From a virus, in the IMG/VR virus record IMGVR_UViG_3300045929_000065, positions 1-45,671 of that record: a DNA stretch of 45,671 bases. One strand, given 5' to 3'. Both the position numbers and the translations under genes were made by a program. A model generated the notes under the pieces. The model was not told where the DNA came from, made no database searches, and was given only the letters and a program-made list of their open reading frames with translations. Shown piece by piece: positions 1 to 8,675 of this stretch. How positions within the stretch are numbered: the stretch's first letter is position 1; every line of letters begins with the position of its first letter.

Positions 1-66
1 CCGAAACTTTTGGGGACCGACTTCGGGAAGAGCCTGGACCTGGATCCTGGCGGATCAAGGACTTAG
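1..66 (+). CDS. 3' end of the tyrosine integrase gene (duplicate copy, partial)
   Basis: This is the second copy of the last 22 codons (including TAG) of the integrase gene at 44306-45610, present only because the circle is cut here. It encodes the C-terminal tail after the catalytic Tyr. It is not a separate gene. Confidence 0.9.
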   Translation, partial: PKLLGTDFGKSLDLDPGGSRT

Positions 67-127
67 CGCCGTGCGCGTTGAATCTGCATCGAGCCTAAGT
101 GTTTGATATCATTGTCAGCAGTACTCG
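1..127. repeat. 127-bp terminal direct repeat, left copy
   Basis: Bases 1-127 are identical to 45545-45671. The repeat lies across the 3' end of the integrase gene and the following intergenic DNA, not at a packaging-type boundary. A 127-base overlap equals a k-mer length widely used by assemblers, so it is best read as proof that the contig closes into a circle (inference). A physical terminal repeat is less likely. Confidence 0.9.
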
Positions 128-128
128 T

Positions 129-167
129 CAAAACGCCCACGGGTCTCCAAAGGACCGCGTGGGCGTT
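129..167 (-). terminator. rho-independent terminator of the late operon (distal of two)
   Basis: Arms AACGCCCACG (132-141) and CGTGGGCGTT (158-167) pair perfectly, and GGTC/GACC (142-145/153-156) extends the stem after a one-base bulge. Read on the minus strand the stem is followed by a short T run (TTTTGAC). It lies downstream of the leftward late operon, and on the plus strand no T run follows, so it acts mainly on leftward transcripts. Confidence 0.75.
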
Positions 168-182
168 GGTACAACGCGCCGT

Positions 183-219
183 CAAGACAAAACGCCCCCC
201 GAGGGAAACCCGGAGGGCG
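183..219 (-). terminator. rho-independent terminator of the late operon (proximal of two)
   Basis: A GC-rich imperfect hairpin (193-205 with 209-219, CGCCC/GGGCG at its base) is followed on the minus strand by TTTTGTCTTG. It is the first strong terminator met by transcripts leaving the lysis genes that end at 436, and makes a tandem pair with the hairpin at 129-167. Confidence 0.75.
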
Positions 220-435
220 CTCCGTAATCACCGTCGAAGGGCGAAGTTTTCGCAGACAGAACCCTTCGGCACATCGAGCGTGAGGTTTGCCAGCCTCACG
301 GAACCACCTACGAAAGGCCGTGAAGCCGGTCCGGGAGGTGGTCCATGCCGCCATAATCTGACGGCTGCGGTTCGGCCATTAGAGCAGAAAGAGCGTTGAT
401 GGACAATGAGCTACTTGCAGCAAATGTCTCGAACC
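220..435. other. intergenic DNA rich in stem-loops between the lysis genes and integrase end
   Basis: No convincing gene. Inverted repeats follow one another: CGAAGGG/CCCTTCG (235-241/262-268) enclosing GCGAA/TTCGC (241-245/249-253); CGTGAGG/CCTCACG (279-285/294-300); ACCACCT/AGGTGGT (303-309/336-342). None is followed by a clear T run. Because it adjoins the integrase gene on the circle, the attP site probably lies between 45611 and here, but no tRNA-like 3' end marks the core. Confidence 0.45.
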
Positions 436-693
436 CTAGGCATTATAGGGACCGGTGGATAACGCACCCCATCGAAACGGGCCCGGCACATGCACCCCGG
501 CGGCCGACAGCAATGACAGGATCACCCACAGCACGATCAGCACCAGGATCAGGATCAGCAGCACGTGGATGATCCGGGCGAATGGTGCAGGCAGCGGGAT
601 GAGCGGCAGCAGCTGCTGCACCGCCCACCAGATGAACCCGACGATCACCAGGACGATGATGATCCCTATCAGCGTTCCAATCAATCCGCTCAT
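436..693 (-). CDS. two-TM small membrane protein, candidate holin
   Basis: 85 residues with two long hydrophobic segments (about 4-28 and 36-66) and a short polar tail, like the Thivi_2564-type small membrane proteins and class II holins. It is the last gene of the late operon, just downstream of the lysin block, and its start overlaps the previous stop as ATGA. Position and topology suggest a role in inner-membrane permeabilisation at lysis. The holin call rests on context, not on a diagnostic motif. Confidence 0.6.
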   Translation of the reverse strand: MSGLIGTLIGIIIVLVIVGFIWWAVQQLLPLIPLPAPFARIIHVLLILILVLIVLWVILSLLSAAGVHVPGPFRWGALSTGPYNA

Positions 694-869
694 TGTTCAT
701 CTCCTTCCAGGGCGGTGAGCACCCATTCGATGTCACCGAGCACGACCTGCTGCAGCCCACCGCCGAGCAGCAGCCTGACCTTGCCGTCGTCCACCGATAC
801 GCTGACAACGCAGTTCGGATTGACCCATACCTGTGAGTTGTCCGGCCGCTTGAAGCGGACGAACTTCAT
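690..869 (-). CDS. 59-aa hypothetical protein in the lysis block
   Basis: A short gene of 59 codons that is probably real: it starts inside the stop of the upstream gene (ATGA at 866-869) and its own stop overlaps the next start (ATGA at 690-693). The product is soluble-looking and beta-rich, beginning MKFVRFKRPDNSQVWVNP. No known family was recognised. The unbroken translational coupling with the flanking membrane-protein genes argues that it is expressed with them. Confidence 0.65.
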   Translation of the reverse strand: MKFVRFKRPDNSQVWVNPNCVVSVSVDDGKVRLLLGGGLQQVVLGDIEWVLTALEGDEQ

Positions 870-1099
870 TTTGGCTGCGGAATGCAGCGCAGCAGCAGTT
901 CCTGCATGCGCTGCTGGTTCTCAACCAGATGTTTGGCCATCTCGTTTTGCTGATGCCGCTGATCGCGCGAATTGTAAAAAACGGCCACGATGAACACGGC
1001 ATTGAAGATCAGCAAGACGAGAAGCAGCGGCGATGACTTGAGTGCATCAACAATACTGCCGGCAACTCTGGTGGCCCCACCGTTGCCGGGCATGCTCAT
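866..1099 (-). CDS. single-TM protein with coiled-coil tail, possible spanin or pinholin-like protein
   Basis: 77 residues: a short cytoplasmic N-terminus, one TM segment (about residues 24-43, LLLVLLIFNAVFIVAVF) and a charged, Gln-rich helical C-terminus. This layout resembles an inner-membrane spanin (Rz type) or a small lysis regulator. It directly follows the lysin with a 4-base overlap. No partner lipoprotein (Rz1) was seen, so spanin is only one possibility. Confidence 0.5.
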   Translation of the reverse strand: MSMPGNGGATRVAGSIVDALKSSPLLLVLLIFNAVFIVAVFYNSRDQRHQQNEMAKHLVENQQRMQELLLRCIPQPK

Positions 1100-2697
1100 T
1101 CGACAACCACCTGCCCGTTGATCTTCACTGTCACCGGCCCGCTCGCGGTGAGCGTGATGTTGACTTCAGCCGGCTCGGTGGGCGGCTGCGGCGGCTCGGG
1201 CGCCGGCTCGACGTCCTGCTCCTCAATCACCGCCTGGACCTCGAGCAGCAGGTCCTCGAGGTCATGCATCGGGTCGAGGTCGAGCTCCTTGCGATTGACA
1301 GGGCCCCAGTGCTGCCGACGCTTGCGCAGGCCGACCGCGGTGACGAAGGCGGCGAACGCCGGGCTGTATTTGGCCAGGAACTGATAGCGCGCGCCGGACC
1401 CGGCGCCATAGCTCGACATCTCGTCGGCATTCGGCGTCACATTGTCGGCGAACGGATCGAGGAAGCCGTTGGGATCGAGCCAATAGGTATCGAGCAGCGG
1501 CGGGATCGTGGGATCGGCGGTGCTGATATTCCATGACGTCTGGAACAGCCCGGCCTCACAGGTGTCCGAGCTGGTATTGGACGCGCTCATGTCGCGCCCC
1601 TCGCAGTAGCGTCCTGAGCTTTCGCGCATGCCGAGGCTGATCATGAGTGCAAACAGATGGCGCAGCACCGGCAGGCCTGACGTTGAACAGTTCCAGCCGA
1701 GCTGCTGCAGCTCGGACTTGTACCAGGACAGCACGTCGGTATCGGGCGCGTTGCGATCTGCCTGCGCCATGGCGACGGCCGGCGCATGGCCATCGAGGTA
1801 GTCGCGGGCTGCCAGACCGAAGGCGAGGCACATGCCGGCGAGATATCCGGGCGGCGCTTGGCCGCGGTCGGGCCAGCTGTAATCGTTGAGCTCGCTGTCG
1901 TGGGCGATCTCCTCGATGTCCGACATCATGGTCGGCGACAGGCCATCGTCGCCATCCTTGACGCGGACATCGAGATCATCGAGCGCGGCCCAGGTCTGGC
2001 TGCCGACCACGCCATCGGCATCGAGCTTGGCGGCGGCCTGGAACGATTTCACCGCGGCATCGGTGAGCGGCCCGAAATCGCCGTCCATCGGCAGCGCCAG
2101 GATGCGCTGGACCTCGACCACGTCGGCGCCGCTGTCGCCTTCCTGCAGCTCGCGCGGCGGCAACGGCGGGCCATCGACCGGCCACATGTATTTGATGACG
2201 TCGGACTTCGAGTAGTTGGCGACATTGACCATGTCGGACTGATTGCCGCCGCGGCATTTGTTTGAGCCGTTGGTCTCGCCCTCCCACAACGTGACGTGGC
2301 CGCCGCCGCTGCGCGTCATCACGACGAGGGCGCCCAGCACCGGATCGTCGATCTCGCGGAAGTTCGGATCGTAGGCGAACGACTGCGCCCACAGATACCG
2401 TTCGGTATCTGTGGAACCGAACGGCGGGCGGATGTCGGCGGTGGCGCAACAGTACGCCACCGTCAGTCCGCACCACGCGATATCATCCCCGGTATAGACC
2501 GCGGCATAGGAGGCCATTTCTGGATATTTCTGCGCGATGTAGTCGGACATCGCCATGATCTTCGGATTGCTTTCCGAACCCGGTGTTTCGGTCAGCCCGG
2601 TAATGGCGCGCATGGTGAGTAGCCATGGCGGCACATCGCTGGCGATGGTCGCGGTCTGCGTTTTCGTCGCGGGCTTGGCTTTTTTCGCCACGGTCAT
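1096..2697 (-). CDS. modular endolysin: Cys/His amidase-like domain, peptidoglycan-binding domain, lysozyme/transglycosylase-like domain
   Basis: 533 residues in three parts. Residues about 25-175 look like the NlpC/P60-CHAP-like TIGR02594 family: WCG with candidate catalytic Cys76, then GGGHV with His134 and a GGNQSD motif. Residues about 184-240 form a PG_binding_1 domain (LQEGDSGADVVEVQ ... DGDFGPLTDAAVKSFQ). The C-terminal part has GMRESSGRY with a candidate catalytic Glu359, as in SLT/lysozyme-like folds, and ends in a Pro-rich linker plus short beta tail. There is no signal peptide, so release would need a holin. It sits just before the small membrane proteins. Two different cell-wall activities in one chain are likely; virion-borne use is an alternative. 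Confidence 0.75.
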   Translation of the reverse strand: MTVAKKAKPATKTQTATIASDVPPWLLTMRAITGLTETPGSESNPKIMAMSDYIAQKYPEMASYAAVYTGDDIAWCGLTVAYCCATADIRPPFGSTDTERYLWAQSFAYDPNFREIDDPVLGALVVMTRSGGGHVTLWEGETNGSNKCRGGNQSDMVNVANYSKSDVIKYMWPVDGPPLPPRELQEGDSGADVVEVQRILALPMDGDFGPLTDAAVKSFQAAAKLDADGVVGSQTWAALDDLDVRVKDGDDGLSPTMMSDIEEIAHDSELNDYSWPDRGQAPPGYLAGMCLAFGLAARDYLDGHAPAVAMAQADRNAPDTDVLSWYKSELQQLGWNCSTSGLPVLRHLFALMISLGMRESSGRYCEGRDMSASNTSSDTCEAGLFQTSWNISTADPTIPPLLDTYWLDPNGFLDPFADNVTPNADEMSSYGAGSGARYQFLAKYSPAFAAFVTAVGLRKRRQHWGPVNRKELDLDPMHDLEDLLLEVQAVIEEQDVEPAPEPPQPPTEPAEVNITLTASGPVTVKINGQVVVE

Positions 2698-4121
2698 CCC
2701 ATCCAGGTTACTTCCATCACGCAGTTGGCGTTGCCGCCGCGGTTGACGCGCGCGGTGCCGCTGCCGTTATCGAGCATGTTGAGGTTGTTGATGCCGATGC
2801 GCGGCGTCATCTGGAAACGCGCCACCAAATCGCCGCGACTGTTGATGGTGGCCGCGGCATCGTTGTGGTTGATGTAGTGGCTGCCGTTCTTGCCGCTGTA
2901 GGCGCTGGTCGAGTTTAGCCCGATGCCGTTGAAGATATCGGCGGTGCCGGTGGCGGTGCCGGTCTCGCCGTACTGCGTGTAAACTGATGCAACCCACTCC
3001 TCAGCCAGGCCGCAGAATGGTCGTGCGGTATTGGCGGCATTGGCGTTGATCGAGGCGATGCCGTTGGTGGGGGTCCAGGTGGCGGTGCTGTCACCGGCGA
3101 GCAACACGATCGGCATGCGGTTAAACGCGTTCCACACCGCCCACTTGCGGCTCTGCCCATAGGTCACGTGGCACGTTGCCTGACCGGCGCTGCCGTCGAT
3201 GTGGATCGAGCCGAGATAGGTGCCGTTCGCGGCGGCAACGGAATAGGTGGTGGCGCCGTTGCGGGCGGTGAGCGCGACGGTATTGACGAGCAGGCCATTG
3301 AGCCGGCTGAGCTCGGTGGTCCCGGCCCCGCTGCCGCGCGTGCACGAACCCGCAGTGACGTTCGACCAGGCGGGACCGGTCCCGATCCTGATGACGCCGG
3401 CATCGTTGAAGGCAAACACGTCATAGATCGAGTTGGCGACATGCTGTGCGGCGAGCGTGAGCGTGAGCTCGCTGAACTCACGGATGGCGAAAGTGGTGCC
3501 GTTGCTGATCGGGATGAGGTTGCCGCGGTAGGGCCGGTAGAACACCGAGGTGCTGGCGAGCACGTCGGCTGCGGGAATGGGGGTGAGCGGGGCGCTCGCG
3601 ATCGAAACCAGGGTGAGGTAGCCCTGCGGCGGGACTTGCGTGCGCTGGAAGTTCTGCCCGGCGGAGAACCAGTTGCTGCCGTCGGTATTGAGCGTCATGC
3701 CGGTATTGGCCGGCATGGTGACAGTCAGATCGCCGTCGATGGTCTGGGTTCCGAAGCCGTCGACCGTGATGTCGCCCGAGCTGTCGTTGAGCACGGTGAA
3801 CATGAACGGCGTGCCGACCACCAGCGCGGATGGCGTGGTGATGGTGATGGCGGCCGTGGATGCGCGGATGATCTTGCCCTGATCGCCGGCCACGACGGAG
3901 TAGCTGACGGCGGTCGACGAGATACCGGCGCCGCCCATGATCCGGCCGAAAGCGGCAATCAGGTTGGTGTTGACGGCGGCCGCGAAAACATTCAACGGAT
4001 CGCCGATCTTGGTCTTGATCGTGCTCCACTTGCCGCGATTGGCCTCGGTGACCGCGCCGTCGTCGGATGGCGGGTTGGCGTTGTAGCCTGAAACCGTCGT
4101 GGAAACGTAGGGGGATCCCAT
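2694..4121 (-). CDS. putative tail fibre or appendage protein
   Basis: 475 residues, rich in Thr, Ser, Gly and Ala with beta-rich composition and no membrane segment. The N-terminus (MGSPYVSTTVSGYNANPPSDDG) is of the type seen in phage appendage proteins; the middle resembles fibre shaft sequence (TVTMPANTGMTLNTDGSNW) and the C-terminus is aromatic and Asn-rich like a receptor-binding tip. It lies between an internal virion protein and the lysin. No catalytic motif was seen. Function is inferred from composition and position. Confidence 0.55.
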   Translation of the reverse strand: MGSPYVSTTVSGYNANPPSDDGAVTEANRGKWSTIKTKIGDPLNVFAAAVNTNLIAAFGRIMGGAGISSTAVSYSVVAGDQGKIIRASTAAITITTPSALVVGTPFMFTVLNDSSGDITVDGFGTQTIDGDLTVTMPANTGMTLNTDGSNWFSAGQNFQRTQVPPQGYLTLVSIASAPLTPIPAADVLASTSVFYRPYRGNLIPISNGTTFAIREFSELTLTLAAQHVANSIYDVFAFNDAGVIRIGTGPAWSNVTAGSCTRGSGAGTTELSRLNGLLVNTVALTARNGATTYSVAAANGTYLGSIHIDGSAGQATCHVTYGQSRKWAVWNAFNRMPIVLLAGDSTATWTPTNGIASINANAANTARPFCGLAEEWVASVYTQYGETGTATGTADIFNGIGLNSTSAYSGKNGSHYINHNDAAATINSRGDLVARFQMTPRIGINNLNMLDNGSGTARVNRGGNANCVMEVTWMG

Positions 4122-4124
4122 TGC

Positions 4125-5891
4125 TCACCGCCTCTTGTCTTCGCCAGTTTGGGTGGCCTGCACCCTGAGCGTCTCGAGCAACTGGCGCGCGCGGCTGACA
4201 GCGTCCGAGGCCAGGCCACTTCCCTTGTTGGCAATCATGGTCTCGAGTTCGCTGATGCGACGATTGAGCAATCGAGCCGCTACCCTGCGCGACACCTCGC
4301 TCCCGACAGCTGTTACTGGACCGAGAGCGGCCCCAATGGGTCCGCCTAACGCCGAACCGAGCGCAGTAAGAGCAACATGGCCCATCGTGGCGGTAGTTCC
4401 AGTCGATGGCGCGACCCTGCCCGCTTTACGAGCCGCAGCCTCACCCGTTCCCCTTCCCCTGACCACCTTCGTGATCAGTTCCCGTTCATCGGGCCGGAAT
4501 GTACGCATTTCTTTCGGATTGTTGGCGACCTTGCGGAACTCGCCGATCAGCGCACGTTCAAGCGGCTGCCCAGAATTCAGCGCCCGATCGAACATGTCGC
4601 TGATCCGCTCGAGCTTGGCAGTACGAGAGTAGAGATCGTTGGCCCGCAGCAACTGCTTGGCAGCATTAACATCGCCGGCAATGACCTGCTTCGAGGTCAG
4701 GCCGGTGACCATGTCGTCGATCGAGCTCTTGATGTCGTGCAGAACATTGAGCTGCGTCGTGTCGCCCTTGGTGACCTGCTTTTCGGCAGCGTTAGCCACC
4801 CGCCGCACTTTGACCAGATCGCCGAACTTGAGATCGCCGCCCTCGGCTAATTTTTCCAAGCGGGCCAGCACGACATTGGTGGGTCCGTGTAGATCGACGT
4901 CGTAGCCGGTTTTCTCGAGCCCGGCCTTGACCTCGTCGTTGAGGGCCTTCACCCGCTGGTTGGCAATCCGCACACCACTTTCGTCGACCTCCTTGTAGGC
5001 TGCCTCGGTCTGCCCACGAAGGCGCTCGATGACTGTCTCCCGAGGCTCCCCACGGGCCGCCACCGGTGCGGCAGGCTTCTCGACAGAAGGCACCCTTGGG
5101 ACAGCAGCATGGGCCGCTGGTGCGGCAGAAATGCCTGCGGGTGTCACGGTAAGGGGTGGCTCCGGAGCCGTCCTCAGCGGGGCCCCACGGGCCGGCTGCG
5201 GGCCTGCCCCGAGCTGGGCAGTCTCGAGCTCGGCCGGCGTCATCATGCGCGGCTCGGCCGCAGCCCGGATGGGCGCCCGCTCAGCAACAGGAGTGGCCCG
5301 TTCCGCAGCGCCAACTACCGCCGGCGCCGGAGCCGCCACACCGGGACGCGGTGTTGGCATCTGGGTAGCGGCCACCTTGGCGATGACGTTGAGATCGCGC
5401 TCGAGCCGGTCGGCATTGGCCTTCGACAGGCCGGCAGCCTCAGCCAGGCCGGCAAGGGCTCCGGTCCCGCCCTCGATGATCGCGCTCAGACCGCGCAATA
5501 CCAGATCGGCCGGTGCAGCGAACGGCTGCAACACGGTGGAGGCGACCGGGTATTTGGCGCGGTTCTCGGCCGAAATGCCAATGTTACTGGCGCCAAAGCC
5601 GTGCTTGGCGCCCTCGACCGCGCGCCCGATGATACCGCGCGTTTCCGGCTGTGGGACTGGAGCCTCGGGTTGCATCAAGACATCGCCGGGGCCGTATACC
5701 GGCACGCCGGTGAGTGGCGCCCCAGATGACGGAGCAGCCGGCTGTGGCGCCAGGTTGATTTCTGGCCCGCCATCCACTGGCACCAGCCGGAAGCCGAACG
5801 ACGATGTGGGAGCGGCTGCTGGCGCGGATTGCGCCTGCATGGCGCCGGTATCGAGCACAACATCGCCGCTCTGTGCGTCGACGAGGCGCAT
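4125..5891 (-). CDS. putative internal virion / DNA-ejection protein A
   Basis: 588 residues. The N-terminal 290 are Ala/Pro-rich with low complexity; residues about 295-480 are strongly helical with many charged heptads; near the C-terminus is a Gly/Ala-rich stretch (LGSALGGPIGAALGPVTAVG) that could insert into a membrane. Long helical proteins with such segments encoded in tandem after the tail genes are typical of podovirus internal virion proteins that form the ejection channel. It starts in TAATG overlap with the previous stop. The assignment is by architecture and gene order. Confidence 0.5.
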   Translation of the reverse strand: MRLVDAQSGDVVLDTGAMQAQSAPAAAPTSSFGFRLVPVDGGPEINLAPQPAAPSSGAPLTGVPVYGPGDVLMQPEAPVPQPETRGIIGRAVEGAKHGFGASNIGISAENRAKYPVASTVLQPFAAPADLVLRGLSAIIEGGTGALAGLAEAAGLSKANADRLERDLNVIAKVAATQMPTPRPGVAAPAPAVVGAAERATPVAERAPIRAAAEPRMMTPAELETAQLGAGPQPARGAPLRTAPEPPLTVTPAGISAAPAAHAAVPRVPSVEKPAAPVAARGEPRETVIERLRGQTEAAYKEVDESGVRIANQRVKALNDEVKAGLEKTGYDVDLHGPTNVVLARLEKLAEGGDLKFGDLVKVRRVANAAEKQVTKGDTTQLNVLHDIKSSIDDMVTGLTSKQVIAGDVNAAKQLLRANDLYSRTAKLERISDMFDRALNSGQPLERALIGEFRKVANNPKEMRTFRPDERELITKVVRGRGTGEAAARKAGRVAPSTGTTATMGHVALTALGSALGGPIGAALGPVTAVGSEVSRRVAARLLNRRISELETMIANKGSGLASDAVSRARQLLETLRVQATQTGEDKRR

Positions 5892-7267
5892 TACTGCTGC
5901 ACCTTCACCCGGCGGCCATTGAAGATGATGGTATCGTCAGGCCGGATCAAACCGCTCTGCAGTGCCTTCTGGACGTCGTCGGCCGAGCCAAAAATCTGCT
6001 CCTGCTTCAGATCGGGAATAACGCTCTTGCCATCGAGGCCGCGGCGATCGGCAATAGCCCGCTCGCCCTGCGCGAACTTTTCGTGCGCGAGCTCTCTGGC
6101 CTTGTAGATTTGGGTCGAACGCTTGACGATCTCCTGCCGGGCTTGCGGACCCAACTGCGCGCCTTCGAGCATCGAGTTGTAGAGCCTGCGCACCCAATCT
6201 TCGACGCCGCCCGAGTTCTGGGTATTAGAATACTCACCAGGCCGCACTACCGAGGGCGGATCCATTATTTTCATGAACGAGAAGATCAGTGCGATATCCG
6301 AAATTGCCTGTGGATTTGGACTGGCGTTAAGAACCGAATTGACCGGCAATCGCGCCTTGATTTCCTCGAGCATTTCGGGAGGCGCGGCGCCGCCCTTGGT
6401 AACCGCATCCATGTTGCCCTTGTAGTCGCGGATGGTGATGAAATCCTTGGATTGGGCGAGGAACTCCTTGCGCAATCGATCCTCGATCTCAAATTTCTGC
6501 GCGTCATCCTTGTACTTGATGAGATCGCGCTCGGTGACTGGCGCCGCTCTTGGTGCAACACCCGGCGTTGGCGCCGGCGGCTGGACAGCCGCGAACGTAG
6601 GTCGCGCGCCAGTCTGCGTGGCTCGGGCCGGCACGGACGGTGCAGCGGCTCCAGGCAATGGCGCCATGGTTGGACCGCTGATATCGCCAGGACCACCGAA
6701 CAATGAGGCCTCACCAGCTGATGTTGCCGGCGGAGCGGCGGCAGGCGCCGGCAATCCAGCGCCGGCGGATGGCACACCGCCTCTGACCATGCCAGGCTGT
6801 GGTGGAATACCCCCGGTTGCGAGCAATTCCTTTCGCTTCTGCGCCTCGGATACCTGTTGTAGCGCCGTCGCGCCGCCGGCTGCTATCGCCTGCTCACCCA
6901 CGCCCGGTATACCGAGCAGGCCGTAAACCGTGGCGGTGGCGGTGCCGGGCTGTACCATTGCGTAGCGGCTGATCTGCTCGGCCTGTTGCACCAGCGGCGT
7001 TACCGAATTGAGGATTTGTTTCGGATCGCGCTGCGTGGCCACGCCGGCCTTCACCACCTCGGTGATGTTGGCGATCTGCTGATTGTAGATGTCGGTGGCG
7101 CGCTTGATCTGGTCCTGGCTCTCGGCATGGGCCTGTGCGCGCTCCTGCAGCGCGAGCCCGCGGCCGGCGAGCCCGGTGCGCTCAGTCTGCGCGCGCTCGG
7201 CAAGCTCGCGGGTCTGCTGCTCGCCCATGCCCTGGGCTACACCGCCTAGAAAGAACCCGGATGCCAT
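5891..7267 (-). CDS. putative internal virion / DNA-ejection protein B
   Basis: 458 residues, beginning MASGFFLGGVAQGMGEQQTR, then a long Gln/Glu-rich helical region, a Pro/Ala-rich central linker (about 165-250) and a helical C-terminal domain containing SFMKIMDPPSVVRPGEYSN. Of the three consecutive proteins of this style it is the middle one. No enzymatic motif was recognised. Likely packaged in the capsid with its neighbours and delivered with DNA. Confidence 0.5.
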   Translation of the reverse strand: MASGFFLGGVAQGMGEQQTRELAERAQTERTGLAGRGLALQERAQAHAESQDQIKRATDIYNQQIANITEVVKAGVATQRDPKQILNSVTPLVQQAEQISRYAMVQPGTATATVYGLLGIPGVGEQAIAAGGATALQQVSEAQKRKELLATGGIPPQPGMVRGGVPSAGAGLPAPAAAPPATSAGEASLFGGPGDISGPTMAPLPGAAAPSVPARATQTGARPTFAAVQPPAPTPGVAPRAAPVTERDLIKYKDDAQKFEIEDRLRKEFLAQSKDFITIRDYKGNMDAVTKGGAAPPEMLEEIKARLPVNSVLNASPNPQAISDIALIFSFMKIMDPPSVVRPGEYSNTQNSGGVEDWVRRLYNSMLEGAQLGPQARQEIVKRSTQIYKARELAHEKFAQGERAIADRRGLDGKSVIPDLKQEQIFGSADDVQKALQSGLIRPDDTIIFNGRRVKVQQ

Positions 7268-7279
7268 CAGAGCCTCACA

Positions 7280-8101
7280 TCAGAAAATCGGGTAAGTGAC
7301 ATCGCCCAGCTGGCCGTAGCCGGAGGGTGTGGACGCAGTTCCACTCGGGCCGAAGTAACTCTTGGCCCCCGCGGCCGCGGCATCGCCGACGCCCTTACTG
7401 AGCGGCTGGATGAGTGTTTGACCAAAGAACTGACCCTTGAGGATTTGTTCCTTCATTGCCTGCTCCATCATGAACTGCGACTGCTTCTGCATGGTCTCGG
7501 TGCCCTTGGCCGACAGCTGGGCGGCAATCCCGGCCTGCAGATTGAGATCATCGAGCCCGGTCTGGAACGCCTGACGCTGCAATCCGAATTGCTGATTGAT
7601 CAGGTTGTTGGTGAGCTCGAGCTCCTGCATCAGGCTCTCGGCCGCGACCTTGCCCTTGGCGCCGCCGAACTCGGCTTCCGCGCGCGCCAGCGCATCCTGG
7701 CCGAAGCTCGAGCCCAGCACGCTGCGGCGCGCCATGTTCTCGCGCAACGTGCCGATTGCGCGCTCGCGCGCGCCCTCGAGCTCGGCGATGCGCGCGGCCC
7801 GCAACGCGCTCATGCCGGGCGCCACCATGCCGCGCAGGCCTCCGACCTCACCGGCCTGGGCGTTGAGCTGGTTCTGGATGTTGCTGATCAGCGCCAGCCG
7901 CTCGGCGGTAGGCATAACGCTGAGATTGTTGCCGCTGAACGACGAGGTCAGCCCGCCGGCGTTGATGCCGACTGGGCCGGTGAAGGTATTGGCGGTGCGG
8001 TAGTCGCCCTGTGATCCACCACCGGTCAGTTGACTGAGACCATAGGATGTACCGGCCGACGCGATGCCGCCGAGGATCGCCGGCAGTGCTGCCGCAACCA
8101 T
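7280..8101 (-). CDS. putative internal virion protein C (Gly/Ala-rich N-terminus, helical body)
   Basis: 273 residues. The N-terminus MVAAALPAILGGIASAGTSY is hydrophobic and Gly/Ala-rich; residues 90-220 are a long amphipathic helix region rich in Gln, Glu and Ala; the C-terminus is short and flexible. This resembles the P22 gp7-type DNA-transfer proteins in size and design (family resemblance only). It is the first of the three-gene internal protein block. Confidence 0.5.
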   Translation of the reverse strand: MVAAALPAILGGIASAGTSYGLSQLTGGGSQGDYRTANTFTGPVGINAGGLTSSFSGNNLSVMPTAERLALISNIQNQLNAQAGEVGGLRGMVAPGMSALRAARIAELEGARERAIGTLRENMARRSVLGSSFGQDALARAEAEFGGAKGKVAAESLMQELELTNNLINQQFGLQRQAFQTGLDDLNLQAGIAAQLSAKGTETMQKQSQFMMEQAMKEQILKGQFFGQTLIQPLSKGVGDAAAAGAKSYFGPSGTASTPSGYGQLGDVTYPIF

Positions 8102-8102
8102 C

Positions 8103-8675
8103 TTACGTCCTCGTTTCCCAGACCGAGGTGGCCTGATTTGGATAAACGTTGAACATGGTGCCGACCCTGCGCATCACGCCGTGCTTGGCGATGGTTTCGA
8201 AGAAACGCTTGTTGCTCTCATCCGCATACTCGACCATCGGGATCTGTTTCCTGATCCGCTCGAAGAAATGGACCGAGGCCTCGATCTTGTTGCGCTTGCT
8301 CGCCCACGGCATCCACAGCATCGCGCCGATGATCCAGAACGTGCAGTGCTCCGGAAACGGCGTCGAGGGAAAGGCGAGCACGATGCCGACCGGCAGGTAG
8401 CCGCGCCTGGTGTCGGCGAACAGCGTCCAGGCGCCGCCGTATTTCTTCACCTCGTGAACGAATGCATACTCGAACTGCTGGGGATCCAGCTCGCCATTGT
8501 CGAACGGGCCGCGCAACTGTGCGAGCTCGCCCTTCTTGTAGGCGACGTAAGCGTACTTGATGTCCTCGTCCTCGATCGGCCGGAAATCGAGCCTGCGCCT
8601 GAGCGTCTTCGACAGCCGCCAGCTATTGCGACGAGGCGATGAAGCGGAGGCCGATCTCGTTGAGGGCGAATGCAT
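8103..8675 (-). CDS. GNAT-like phage protein next to tail genes
   Basis: The conserved part begins around LDFRPIEDEDIKYAYVAYKKG and continues through a region with the alternating beta/alpha character of phage acyltransferase-like (GNAT-fold) proteins, including LPVGIVLAFPSTPFPEH and FFERIRKQIPMVEYAD. The exact start is unclear: the only ATG gives 190 residues but overlaps the upstream gene by 53 bp in another frame and has no good ribosome site, so a non-ATG start just after 8623 is possible. Enzymatic activity is not demonstrated by visible catalytic residues. It is translated next to the internal virion proteins. Confidence 0.5.
   Translation of the reverse strand: MHSPSTRSASASSPRRNSWRLSKTLRRRLDFRPIEDEDIKYAYVAYKKGELAQLRGPFDNGELDPQQFEYAFVHEVKKYGGAWTLFADTRRGYLPVGIVLAFPSTPFPEHCTFWIIGAMLWMPWASKRNKIEASVHFFERIRKQIPMVEYADESNKRFFETIAKHGVMRRVGTMFNVYPNQATSVWETRT

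Noticed and set aside
1-127. T7-style physical direct terminal repeats
   Set aside because: The repeat falls in the integrase 3' end, is exactly 127 bases and lies far from the terminase genes; an assembly overlap of a circular molecule is simpler.
220-435. tRNA gene or tRNA-derived attachment core near the integrase
   Set aside because: TTCGA-like bases occur around 425 but no cloverleaf or acceptor stem could be drawn, so no tRNA is called.
3168-4091. Long plus-strand frame opposite the fibre gene (also 1786-2265, 8557-10233, 13629-14837, 17873-18853)
   Set aside because: These are antisense shadows caused by high G+C; composition is Arg/Gly/Ala/His-rich and no ribosome sites or domains are visible.
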